64,000 nucleotides of DNA from Triplophysa rosa (lineage: Eukaryota; Chordata; Actinopteri; Cypriniformes; Nemacheilidae). Where the stretch lies: contig NC_079913.1 of the NCBI RefSeq assembly GCF_024868665.1, positions 410,331 to 474,330 on the forward strand. Reading direction: 5' to 3'. A program made the translations under genes and the position numbers. Shown here one piece after another: positions 1-11,200 of the stretch. A model generated the notes under the pieces. That model ran no database searches. It saw only the letters and a program-made list of their open reading frames with translations, and was not told where the DNA came from. Positions within the stretch are counted from its first letter, which is position 1, and each line of letters begins with the position of its first letter.

Positions 1-852
1 TTTTGCTTGTATTTCTTTGACTAGTGGGCTCTTGAGTGACATTTTTCTTAAAGAGTGTCATCATTTTCAAAAGAAGTCTTTTTTACAGTTGATTTACGCA
101 TGAGAGCGACAGTAGGCGTATGCACGGGCGAGCCTTAGTTTGTGCGAATGACGTCTGTGGAGAGCTGAATGGGAATCACGATGCTTTGTGTGCTTGAATG
201 CTTTCCAAGTAAAGATTATGTGTTTCTGGTGGTGTGAAGAACATTGGCCATTTTGCCATTTTGATATCTCTCCATCTGCCAAATATCGTGCCCACTTAGC
301 TGATAAACAGATTTGGATAGTTTCCTGTCAGTTCCAAAGTACACAGCATTGTTTAATTCACTTTGGATGTTGAGGAAATATTTTGTGAAATGTCTCATTT
401 AATTTCAGCTGTTTTTGTCACTAAATTAAGAGACCATTCCAAATGATCATTTATTCATCATTTCTAGATGTGCTGTGGCCATTCCGGTCCAGTGTCTGTT
501 GAATTTCACCAAAATCAAACCTCAGGAGGAACAAAGTCATTTGCTGAACTTTTCCCCAAAACAAAAGTGAATATGAACTTGTTTTCGGTGCAGTATTTGA
601 GGCCTGAAGAAATACAGAGCATCTTTTCTGTTATTCTAACCTGTTTCTCCAGTTTTCATTTTCTGCAAATAAATGCGAATAGAAACAATATTTCTATTTG
701 AAATATTGGTAGTAGTTCACAGAATGAAACCAAAATGAGCATTTTACCTAAACACACACCTATAAACAGTAAATTGAGAGAAACTGAAAATGGTCTTTGA
801 AATGTTTTTTTTCCGCGGCTTGTGTTATGGTTATTTCAGATATCAGCATTGC

Positions 853-880
853 TGTGTGTGTGTGTGTGTGTGTGTGTGTG
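853..880. repeat. (TG)n microsatellite
   Basis: About 14 uninterrupted TG units, followed directly by a short GA-rich run. Confidence 0.95.
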
Positions 881-2221
881 AGTGAGAGAGAGAGACAGAC
901 AATTTCAAGTCCAAGCACATCTACCCTTAGCATCAATTTCTTTCTGGAGAAAATAGAGATGTGATCTGACTTCTAACATTGATATGGCCTTGAAATGACA
1001 TGTTGAGAATGAAACATAATGTCACACAGCAGAAATGTTGGGTGTAGTGGTAGTTTCTTTTTTCTTTGGCTAGTCGCTCAGTACTCGAGATGTGCTGTGG
1101 TTGTATTTAGCTGACAGCAGGCCTGGGTGATTAACACTGGTCACACGCGCACACACACACACACACATAGATAGATCTGTTATACACTCATACGTACACT
1201 CACATAACCCAGACAGATGGATGAAAGCATCTCGATACATTCTTAAAGGGAAGATGCAACTTTCACACGCTTCCCTTAAATCAGATACTCGGCCGAACAC
1301 AGTCGACCATTATGGGGTTCATTAGGAGTCGCACTCCCTTGTGGTGCTCCTCACCGCTGAGATGGAAATGTGTCCTATGGTGTAACAAGCCCTCCATTAA
1401 GACCATTGATCTCTGTGTGTCTATGCTTAGAGTCCGAGTAGAAGCTCCTCTCTCTCTCTCTGGTATCTGATGGTGAGGCATTGATGATTGGATTTAGTAA
1501 CATCAACGCAATCTGTAATAATGTGCTGCTATTCATAGACACCATCGTTCCTGTTTTCTCGTTTATTCATTTCTTGGCGAATCTGTGTCAGTCGGTATAC
1601 GTGCCCGCGCGAGCTGATTCTGTCGGTGTGAGAAATGCCTGCGAGCTCTCCGCTGTATCTGTAGCATACTGATGAAGCAGCCGGCACGCACACATGCAGT
1701 ATCACCATGGAAACACCTTGCCTGACCACGCCACAGATCCATTCACAGGAATGCACGTTGATACATTACGCGTGTCCTTTATGTGCGTGCGTACACGTAT
1801 GTGTGTGATTCCCCCCGTGTGAAGTTGCGTTCCCCGTTGGGAAAACTCTGATAGTTAACTACGACAGAAGTCAATTACTGAAGTTATTTCATGTGCTATT
1901 CCCTAGAGCGGTTCATCCTACGATTTCAACACACATACTGTACGCCAGAACCTTCATAGCTAAGCTGTTTTTGGCTGGTGTCATCTGACCGTTTTGATTG
2001 GGATGATCCATGTTTAAAGCTGTTGTAAAATAGTGATACATGACAAATGTGACCTCACATTCAAAAACGGACTTTTATCATTTTATAGATGTTTTCAAAG
2101 CAACATAAACAAACGTTACTGCGCATGCACGCTTCTGTGGCCCAAACTTAACTTCCGGTACACATCCGCAAGAATAGAGCCCCTGTAGATTTTTTATGAA
2201 AACAAGCAAAAGAAATTACGG

Positions 2222-2400
2222 TAACACTTCACATTAAGTTACGCTTTGTAAAGCATTTATAAATGTGTTCACTAATGATTAATATAAAGCACTTATAACT
2301 GCATGAATAAAAAGGGGATTCTACGAAATACCTGCCAAATAGTGAGCCATTTTTAACTCGCATATATATATATGTTATAAATGCTTAATAAGTGTATTTA
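2222..2400. repeat. Possible dispersed AT-rich repeat
   Basis: It begins GGTAACACTTCACATTAAG and continues with alternating TTATAAATG / CACTTATAA motifs. This resembles a common teleost dispersed element that starts GGTAACACTTTACA. The name and exact ends are uncertain. Confidence 0.35.
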
Positions 2401-3348
2401 TTCATTATTTATTTTTAATCGCAAGCAGATTCATTATTATCTTGATGTTTTTTGCAAAATAGGCTGTCAGACGGGAGACTGTAGGGTGTTATGTTGGTTT
2501 TTCTTATTATTGTATATTTAATAACCCTAATTTTACTATTCGACTGTAAAATCCTTTTGCGTGAATTAGCTACTATCATTTGCCAAACAATAGCTGGCAC
2601 ACAGCTCCAGAAATATTTCATTTGAGTTTGATTTGCAATCAAAAAGCATCATTATGACTCACTTAACAGATGTAAAATAATGTCTTTAAACGTCAATGAT
2701 GTCTGTCTTCAGCCAGAATGACACACTGGCCTACTAATGCCGCTCAGCTGTCCTGTACTCTCATGCTCTCCCACAGTGCCGTTCAATCAGCCTCATTACC
2801 CACAAACCCTCTGTTCCAACCACAATGGCTCACAGTGCCAACGAATCAAGCACCATATGACCCCCTGCTTGTTTAAATTAGGAAGAACGTTATGCATTTA
2901 CTGTGACAGTAAGGTGACTAATGTGGTTTATAGTTTAGCTGTTACAGTTTTAGGTTCTTCTAAACCATAATAGGCCGGTTGGTATAATGGCTGTATGTTT
3001 AAAAGCCTTGTCCTTGGCCAAACTATTTTTAAGATTAAACATCCAGTGCAGTCTGCGCTATGTTCTAGCTTTTAGAATGTCGGTAAAAAGGCACGCTCTA
3101 CTTCTATTGATCATGTTTTATGCGGTTTTACTTAGGCATGTAACGTGTAGCGTTGCCATGTCAACCTTTCAGAACCCCTAAGCATTGTGCCATCATGTTT
3201 TGTATCTGGACGCATGACTCGATAAATCAAGTCACGGTCTGCCTTTCTACTCTTCGCATGTATTACATTTGTCTGCACTTTGATAGTTTTTCATCATACC
3301 ACATTTTAAAGCATTTTCCACATTTCCTATTCTGCTTTAATTTTCAAG

Positions 3349-4668
3349 TGGACCTCCCACCCCACATGTTCAGAAGAAACCTCAATCAACATCCAGCGAG
3401 AACACATTCACTTCCTGCCTTATCTTCATCACCATTATCTTCCTCATCTCAGCGCTCGGAAAGAACCAGACGTCCGCCTCACACCTCACCAGGTGCCAAA
3501 TCTCCTGGTCGCCATCACAGTGCCTCCAGCATAGACCCCACCCCTCCCCTTGGCACCGAGGGGTCGGGTGACTTAGGAGATGGGGCTCAGGGCATTCACC
3601 TGCTGTTACGGCCACCCGATCTTCTGACGCCTAGCCAGATGCCTCCTTTCCGCGACGAAAGACCAGCTACGCCTGCCCCTCCGACCATTGTGGCACATGA
3701 AGACTTGTATCCCGTCCACTCTGCGGAGGTAGACTGGGGTTCCGGAGACTATTTGGAAACTCTTACCTTCATGGGATCTGAAGGGGAGGAGCTTTCGCTC
3801 GTCACCACCCTCCCCACACACGGATACGATCCATATGACAGCGACGACGATGGCGCTGTCAGCTACAACACGGCATTTCCCTCTCGTCCGGTCCTTCCTC
3901 TTTCATCCAGAGACCTCCAACCCAGCGCGACCGTTAAGTTTGCTGGTAACTTAAGGACGGCCCATTCCACTATTCCCCGCCTCCCGTTGGATCCTGACTC
4001 AATACATACAAGATTTACAGACGATGACTTTGATTTTGACTGGGCGGAGCTTTATCCTATTGAGCCAACCGAGATGCTGCTTCCAGACATGAACAGTCTG
4101 GAGTATTACAACACATTGCAAGCCAAAGAGAATGCTAGTATTGCGAGGAATAAGACGCATTATGCCCACCCTCACATTACGCCCACCCACACCATTGGAC
4201 CCACCCACACTCCCACTGCCATTTTGGAAAAAGGGGCGGATCATGTCGACTGGACCTCTCCGCGACCTAGTCCATCTCTGCCCCAAAAACCCACTAAGCC
4301 CACATCAGCCACTCCCACTGATACTCAACCACCCCCTGAAGTCCCCTTAACCCCGGAGAAGGAGGTTCCTTATGTACCCACATCCCACGTGAGCAGAACT
4401 CGGCCACCAGTGCCAACCGCCCAACCTCCACCGGACACCCCAGAGTCTCCGATAATACAAGCAGTCACGTTCAAGCCCCCTGCTGCAAAACCTCATACCA
4501 CCAAAACTACAGTCAGAACCACAACAGTTAAAACCACGACTACAACCAGACCCACCAGCATCTCAACCAAAAGTTCACTGCCTACAACTCCCAGAATTCC
4601 ACTGTCCATTGCACCTCGACAGTACTTCTGCAACATCACCAAACCAGACATGTATCTCGTCAGAGTGG
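3349..4668 (+). CDS. kiaa1549: kiaa1549 large Ser/Thr/Pro-rich exon
   Basis: This 1320-nt exon follows the acceptor TTTTCAAG and ends at donor GTAAGA. It encodes about 440 residues of mucin-like sequence rich in Pro, Ser and Thr, with acidic patches (DYLETLTFMGSEGEELS; DDDFDFDWAELYP) and a TTK/TTR-rich stretch near the end. It corresponds to part of the giant second exon of vertebrate KIAA1549. An open frame extends upstream to 3153, but that part reads through intron, so the ATG at 3153 is unlikely to be used. Only islands such as FPSRPVLPLSSR appear conserved, as is usual for this ectodomain. Confidence 0.88.
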
Positions 4669-7409
4669 GTAAGATTGTATTTTTATTTCATCATTATTTC
4701 ATCATATCAAAATAAAGTAGTCATAAAGTATAATGAGAAATCAAGTGGATAGTTTCATCATTTAAGTGAGTGAGTGAGTGAGTGAGTGAGTGAGTGAGTG
4801 AGTGAGTGAGTGAGTGAGTGAGTGAGTGAGTGAGTGAGTAGTTTGGAGAAAGTAGGATAGATACTGTTACACCCAAAATGCAAAAGCAGCAAAAATGGCC
4901 TGTTTAAATTTTAGGGCCAGAGGGAGACTTGAAAACGATGATTCACGAGAAACTAAATAATGACTTTGACTCACATTTTAAGCAGACCCCAGGACATAAA
5001 ATGTATAACAAAGATCAAAAACCTCTGTGACCCCTGCAGGCATGCCTAGCGGGTCTTCAGTGTCGTTTGCCAAAGCACATGTGCGAGAGATTCTCAGACG
5101 CGAGTTCAACCGCTCGGTCGAGCTACAGGTGAGTTTATCCTATAAATTCAAAGGAAAAACAAGTGGTTCCTGTCAAATCAACTCTCACTTAGATTACTAA
5201 TATCTGTACAATTCATCCAGGTCCTCAAACCCCCGCCCAATTTCATCTTCCGGACAGTCTCTGGTCCGTTGGTGTACACTGCGGTGTCAGTCATCAATTC
5301 CCTCCGCCAATCAGCACACAGCTCCTCCTCTTCTACCATTCTATCCGCCACCCCCATATACGCAGTGTCCGATTATAAACATCAGGTTCACACAGGTGGG
5401 ATAAACATTGACCAATAATGACATAAATAATAATACAAAAAAATAACCAACAGAATGTTGTCAGAAATCAGGTTAATACATCATTTCATTCTTTTGATCT
5501 GAAGACATTATTTGATCATGTTTTAAGATGAATTGAGAATAATTGATGCTTTGTTTAGTCTATACGTTAATGCATGTTACACATGTGTTATATAAGCGTG
5601 TTTGTCCTGCAGTGCTGCAGTTTGTACCGAGTCACGTGGACGTGCGTCTCTGTAGCTTCAGCGAGCGTGTGGAGAAAGGGCTGCTCATGGCGTACGCGGA
5701 AGCACGCAAGCGTTCGCAGGAAAATGGGACTTTCACCGTACATGTGCGTATGCCCCTTAGAGACACGATGTGCCAGAGGCACATTAAAAATAAAACATGA
5801 AAGGCTTTTAATGCTGTATGTACATTACATTAATCTGTTCAGTTCCTCCCATGAGATGCTCGTCAGCAAAACTACTGTAACCTCCCCTCCCTACACCTCT
5901 GTATTTGTTTTTTGTGTTATAATAATGCTAGATCAATGTTTTGTTTAGATTGTGAATATTACCAGTAGCCTTCCTAAGGGTCAGCGTCAGCAAAAAGCAC
6001 CGGTGGACATCACCTTTGCTGTGCGTGATTCCCAGGGTTACCTGACGGGAGCAGATGTGAGTGCCCACATGAGGCAGCTCAGCGCGGTGGAGTTCAGCTT
6101 CTACCTCGGTTTTCCTACCCTGCAGATCGCTGAACGTAAGTCTGTATATACTCACTTATAGATTCAGAAACATTCCGACTCTGTCTGTATTATTACATAC
6201 TTTCTTTAGCACTAAAATGATCTCACTTTTTTTTCTCTTCCAGCTTTTCATTACCCTGAGCTGAACGTGTCCCACCTGTTACGCTCATCCTGGGTGAAAA
6301 CAGGTCAGTGATGTGTCAAGTTTTCTTTTGTGTCTGTATACCTTAATAAAATGCTAATGGAAATCATACTTTCTGTGCTGTAGTGTTATTGGGTGTATTG
6401 GACCAGCGTGTGAATGAAAGAACCTTCCAGGCCAGGATGGAGAGGCGACTGGCCCTGTTGGTTGGAGAAGGACTTGGAATAGGGGTTGGTAATCGACGCT
6501 GGAAAAGAGCTACCAGTATCGGCAACAGCAGTGTACAGGTACACATTAAAACACATCGTTTTGAATGGCTTTCCACACTGCTGTGTTGTAAATGGATCTC
6601 TATGCTGGTTTGTCTCAGATCGTGCTGACATCTCGTCTGGATGGGCCGGACTACCCCCTGGAGCTGGTGTATTTCGTAGAGGCGGAGCCGGGAGAGAGGC
6701 TGCCGGCCCAGGCCACTGCCTCCCTGCTCAACAGACTCAACCTGCAGAGAGCTGCTATTGCACTGGGTTACCGGGTACATGGAATACTGGCCACACGTGA
6801 GTCTTACGTGTATTCGTTTTCATTTCACACAAAAGTGAGCTGAGAAAGAGGAAGTGAAAAGTTTGTTTTATACCAAAACTAAAAAAAGGTTTTAAAATGA
6901 TGTAAACTCACACTCATGTCTCCTGTCATGTCAGTAGTCCAGAAAAAGCTGTTTTATTCCACACAGCTAACAGAAAATGTTGTAAAGACGTTGTCAATTT
7001 TTTTTAATTTTTTTTTTATATTTTGTAAAGACTTTGTCAAATGTTGTAAAGACGTTGTCAAGACGTTGTCAAAACGTTCTTGCATGTTAAACGAGCAATT
7101 ATCATTGCTAAACGTTTTAAAATCATAATGTAAATGTTGTTTTTAAATTATTAGCAGAACATTTGTATCTGATATCTCCTGTGCGTCTTAGCTGTGGAGA
7201 AGCTGTCATTGCCTCCCTCTGAGACGCAGCCCAGTAACGTGTGGCTCATCGTGGGGGTTGTGTTTCCGGTGCTGGTGGTCATCCTCATCATCATCATCCT
7301 CTATTGGAAGCTTTGTCGCTCTGAGAAACTGGAATTTCAGCCAGACGCTATGAGCACCATCCAGCAGAGACAGAAGGTTGGAATCACAGACAACAGTTTG
7401 CGGAGTGTG

Positions 7410-7460
<51 letters not shown>

Positions 7461-10400
7461 TGCGAGTAGGCCACTCATAGATACAACATGTGAAGGAGGT
7501 TTGGACTGTAACTGTACTCTGTTTTGCCCTGTGTTAAGGGCTTTTAGAGAAGACTAGACTACTTCGTGACAGCCAGTTGTGCCTATTATGCGTTTTTGCT
7601 ATTGTATTATAGTTACCGTCGTGTATAATTCCTCTAGTTGCAGCCCCCCAGTGTAAAAGGCTTTGATTTCGCTAAGCTTCATCTGGGTCAGCACAGTAAG
7701 GACTACATCATGGTAATTCAAGAACCCGCCCCTCTCCCGCCTTCGGTTAAAGAGGCCACGCCCTCCGAGGGCGGAGAATTGAACACACCCAAATCGAAGA
7801 GTTCGTCCACGAAAGCTTCACGTTCTGCTCGGAGGAGAGGGAGGTAGGGAACTGTCTGCGATGAAGTCTTGTGGATTGTGTTTGAGCACATGTATGAAAG
7901 GTTTTAACTTACGAAACTAATGCGTGTTTGTCAGATTGTCTCCGTCTGATGGCGATTCATTAGGAAGTGAAGCATCCAGTGGAAGAGAATCAGCGGAGGA
8001 GAGCACGAGAGCTGCCGTGACACCGAGTGACAGCAAACCCCAGCATCGCAAGAGCAAGCATGGTACCATATGACAATAAAACACATACTGTACATATTAT
8101 ATACATACGGTACATGTCAAATTTTCAACCTGTAAATATACAGGAATATTTCAAAGAAAAACATTTTATGTCATTCCTTGCGGTCTTTCACTTTTGGACC
8201 CCAGAGTAAATATGACTCTGTATATAGTGAAAAACACTCTGATCTGTTTCTTTCTCTCTCTTTTCCTCAATTATAACCTCTCAGCTAAAAACAAACTAGG
8301 TAAGCTCTTTTATTAATGTTGCACTTGCATATACATTGGTTATATGTTGCAAACGCTTTCCACTTTTGATCTTCAGGTGCACAGCCTGGAAGTGGTGCAG
8401 ACGAGCAATTGTCCTCCTCCTCCATATTTGAGCACGTCGACCGTCTCTCTCGCGGTTCGTCTGATGGAACGCGCAGGGTATCTAATAAGATCCAGCTTAT
8501 CGCCATGCAGCCCATGCCGAGCCCGCCCTCTCATCCGCACAACCAAGCCCTGAGTCCCAGCCTTACAGAGATGTTGTCTGATGGGTCAAAGGTCAACAGT
8601 GAGGTCAGTATCATGAAAAGGTCCTTTTTTATTTCATGTACTTCTTGAGAAGACATTTATGATTATTCAAACGTTATACGTTGATGTAGATCCAGGTGGC
8701 CTTAAGGCACAAATCTGAGATAGAGCACCATCGCAATAAGATCCGCCTGCGTGCCAAGAGAAAGGGTCACTATGATTTTCCTTCCATGGAGGACATCATG
8801 GCTGCGTTCGGTGACAGCACCGAGCAGCAGCGTGTTTATCAGCAAGCCCAGGAGCAGATCCACAAGATTCTGCATCCGCATGAACGCACACCGTCGTCGT
8901 GCGGCGAGCCACGCAAGAGGTCAGCAACAAAAAGATCCCGTCCAATTAAAATGGAGTCTTTTCAGTATGTACCGCCCAACTCTCTGTTTCAACAGGACAC
9001 ACACCATCACATGAAATAAAGCTGCACTTAACCTCACGTTTATGTGTTTTCTTCTACGTGTATGAGTAGTGCAAGAGGTCGACGCTCTCCCAGACAAAGG
9101 CAGAGACAGAATTATAGTGGCAGCGGAAGTCTGAGAGACAAAGATCGCCTCATTAGCGATGGGGACGCCACATACAGGAAGTACCCCGGGGTCAATAATG
9201 TGGCATATGTGGTAGGACACACACAGTCACACATGCTTTCACGGACCAAAAACACAAACTCACAAACGTTTCTGTTCCTATAGTCTGATGCAGACCAGCT
9301 CCCAGATGCAGGTAGCCCCTCCCCGACCGATGAGGTGTTTTTAGACCCCGGATCTCCGCCTTCTGGCCCCGCCCCTGCCCCGCCCGCCTACGTCCTCCCT
9401 CAGCCAACCATCGAAGAGGCCCGGCAGCAGATGCACTCCTTATTGGATGACGCCTTTGCTCTCGTCTCGCCCTCCTCTCAAGGAAGCCCCGCCCCTTTGA
9501 CGTTCACCGGCGTCACTGCAGTCGCTGGAGGAATCATTCCCGGTCAACCTTCTAGCCCGTCCTCACGCCCTGCACGCCAATGGGGATCCTCCTCTTACCC
9601 AGCAGCCCCTGCACACAGTCCTTTCTCTGCGGTGAGTCGCTGCATGTTCTGAATTTCATTTTGTATTCAATGTAGTATGTACTGGTTAGTATGCGGGTCG
9701 TTTAGGAATTTGACAGCTTCTCTACGCTAGTCTTGTGGGATAGCAAATATACACTAGAGAGACGTATTATAAATATGATGCATACTACCCAGTTTGCATA
9801 CTGTTTTATGTATACTATATAGTAGGGAAGTGGACGTATTTAGTAACTATAGAACAAAGCTATTCCAGTGAGTGAGGTACGTTGTGACCTCTACAGATTC
9901 CTTTAAATATATGTTGTGATGCTGATATTGGGTGTGATGTGATGAAATGATGTATTTCTCTGCTTTATAGAGGTATGCGGAGTTAGGAATGTCTCCTACG
10001 TCGGTCCAGGGCTTACTGCAGAGGTGAGATGGGTTCGGGTTAGTTTTTAACAACAGTGTTTCTTAGCCAAGGGACCTCAACAAGCCTCCAAGGGGTCTTA
10101 AGATGACTTCAAATGATTTAAAATAAGCTTTAATGCAATTTTTGTGTTTATTTATTTATCTTAGTTATGTCAAGCTGTGGGATATTTTGTTGGGAATAAA
10201 TTGGGAGGGTCTTGAAATATTGTTGTGGACAATGGGGGGTGTCGAAGTCAAAAAGGTTGAGATCCACTTATTTCGAATAACCAAACAAGATCGATCGGAG
10301 GTAAAGCATCAATATTTTTGGTCCACGTTCTGAAAAAGAAAGACTGTGAACTTATTACACAAATAAAAAAGTTCAAGTACGTAAACACAGAGAAGCTTGG

Positions 10401-11200
10401 GGTAATAACTTCAACATTTATTTAACGCACGTTAAAGATGTTTGTATAATCACTACAGATTGATTAAGTGTCAGATCTAATATTTACTCAGCAGATTGTT
10501 TGCATAATTCATAGGGAGGCGCAAGGCCTGGGCTATCTGGTGCCGGCAGACATGCAGTCTGATCCTGGTTACTCCAGCAGGGGGCAGTATGGAGAAGAAC
10601 TCCCATCATCTTCTCGGCCTCGACCAGTAGGGGGCAGCACAGGTGATAGTGTGGAGTACCAAGTCATTTCATATTTGTTGTACGTGTTTGTGTTATAATT
10701 GCAATGTGTTGTGTGTATAGGTGCACAGTTGCATCAGCTAACACAGGTGGGTTTGTCAAGTCGGATTGGATTGTATCCGGGTGTTGGCCGTAGTGTATCC
10801 GGACCCTCCGGATCGAGTTGGGCCCAGTATCGCTCAGATGATGAGATCACAAGACCAGGGTCCAACCGGGAGGCTGTAAGTCGACGATGCACACACAATG
10901 TCTCAGGATAACATTATATGTGATATTCATTTGGAATGGGATTCAATCTCGTCTCTTCTTATCCCACAGATATTGACATTCCCGGAATATTCCTCCTCAC
11001 CTGTATTCCAGATGCCCAGGACATCACTGCAGGACCCCAGCACACCCCAGACCCACTTGGAAACCCCCAGTCCAGGGTACGTCGCCTCCGAGGAACGGTC
11101 TCCACCCCCTCAATCCTCAGCTTCCCTCATCAAGGCCATCAGGGAAGAATTGCAGAGACTTTCTCAAAAACAGGCCACCGTTGTGGGTTACCACAGTTGA
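3349..11200 (+). CDS. kiaa1549: kiaa1549, 3' portion (20 exons), single-pass membrane protein
   Basis: KIAA1549 is a large single-pass membrane protein of unclear function, known in humans from BRAF fusions in pilocytic astrocytoma. Exons: 3349-4668, 5040-5128, 5221-5395, 5613-5743, 5949-6135, 6244-6303, 6384-6538, 6619-6796, 7192-7376, 7638-7843, 7935-8062, 8285-8299, 8377-8603, 8690-8919, 9070-9211, 9284-9631, 9971-10023, 10515-10642, 10721-10875 and 10970-11200 (TGA). After the split first codon they give 1446 codons in one frame. Family marks seen include SVKGFDFAK, SIFEHVDRLSR, HKSEIEHHRNKIRLRAKR, EEARQQMHSLLDDAFALV and the terminal SASLIKAIREELQRLSQKQ. The paralogue KIAA1549L shares the layout, but the C-terminus fits KIAA1549 better. 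The first exon starts in phase 1, so the N-terminus is missing here. Confidence 0.9.
4765..4839. repeat. (GTGA)n tetranucleotide microsatellite
   Basis: About 18 near-perfect GTGA units lie in the kiaa1549 intron that starts at 4669, about 95 bp past the donor. Confidence 0.95.
5040..6796 (+). CDS. kiaa1549: kiaa1549 conserved extracellular exons before the membrane span
   Basis: Seven exons (5040-5128, 5221-5395, 5613-5743, 5949-6135, 6244-6303, 6384-6538, 6619-6796) encode the best conserved part of the ectodomain. Recognisable pieces are VLQFVPSHVDVRLCSF, VEKGLLMAY, VEFSFYLGFPTLQIAEP, LLRSSWVKTVLLGVL and NLQRAAIALGYRVHG. The mix of strands and helices and the position just outside the membrane suggest a SEA-like fold; that is inference, not a recognised signature. 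Confidence 0.85.
7192..7376 (+). CDS. kiaa1549: kiaa1549 transmembrane exon
   Basis: This 185-nt exon opens with PVEKLSLPPSE and contains one hydrophobic span (VWLIVGVVFPVLVVILIIII) followed by the basic stop-transfer YWKLCRSEK, so the C-terminal part is cytoplasmic. It ends IQQRQK at a weak donor, GTTGGA. The intron carries a (TG)24 run only 35 bp downstream. The next exon resumes with LQPPSVKGFDFAK, as in the human protein. Confidence 0.9.
7412..7459. repeat. (TG)24 microsatellite next to a weak splice donor
   Basis: A long uninterrupted TG run begins 35 bp downstream of the kiaa1549 donor at 7377. Confidence 0.95.
7638..11200 (+). CDS. kiaa1549: kiaa1549 cytoplasmic-tail exons
   Basis: Eleven exons encode the long, mostly disordered cytoplasmic tail. 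It includes a basic coiled segment (ALRHKSEIEHHRNKIRLRAK, exon 8690-8919), an Arg/Ser-rich segment (exon 9070-9211), a Pro-rich segment with a conserved helix EEARQQMHSLLDDAF (exon 9284-9631), SSSRPRPVGGSTG (exon 10515-10642) and the conserved end VVGYHS. The exon 8690-8919 donor is CAAGAG|GTCAGC: splicing at 8919 to 9070 restores the family sequence, while reading on would add a divergent tail. Confidence 0.85.
8285..8299 (+). CDS. kiaa1549: kiaa1549 15-nt microexon
   Basis: Between acceptor CTCTCAG and donor GTAAGC lie only 15 bases, coding AKNKL when joined (phase 1 on both sides). Because the length is a multiple of three it can be skipped without shifting frame. The flanking exons (end 8062, start 8377) are also in phase 1. 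Human KIAA1549 has a short variable-looking stretch at this point. Both splice signals are good, but usage is unproven. Confidence 0.6.
   Translation, partial: LKTN
9660..9840. repeat. Dispersed repeat fragment with ATGCATACT motifs
   Basis: The intron carries repeated GTATGTACT, GCATACTACCC and GTATACTATA words. Similar ATGCATACTGCA and CATTGTGGGAT words recur at about 18300-18380 and 26720-26860, so this looks like a short palindromic DNA element family. Confidence 0.45.

Larger units (their letters stand above)
1..3348. other. Gene-free stretch upstream of the first recognised kiaa1549 exon
   Basis: I see no exon here that I can support. The open frames are short, AT-rich and lack family resemblance. 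The stretch holds a (TG)n run at 853-880, a short CA run at 1147-1167 and AT-rich repeat-like sequence at about 2222-2400. Because the first kiaa1549 exon in the window starts in mid-codon (phase 1), this stretch is probably intron of that gene. The exon encoding the signal peptide should lie in it unrecognised or to the left of position 1. Confidence 0.6.

Noticed and set aside
3153..3348. N-terminal extension of the large kiaa1549 frame from ATG 3153
   Set aside because: The sequence is AT-rich and unlike the family, and a consensus acceptor ends at 3348, after which conserved sequence begins. It is intron read-through.
5574..5948. 124-codon frame overlapping a kiaa1549 exon
   Set aside because: It is in a different frame from the conserved exon 5613-5743 and has no resemblance to any family.
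7194..7469. 91-codon frame ending in a CVCVCV tail
   Set aside because: The first part is the real kiaa1549 transmembrane exon, but the tail is translation of the TG microsatellite past the donor at 7377.
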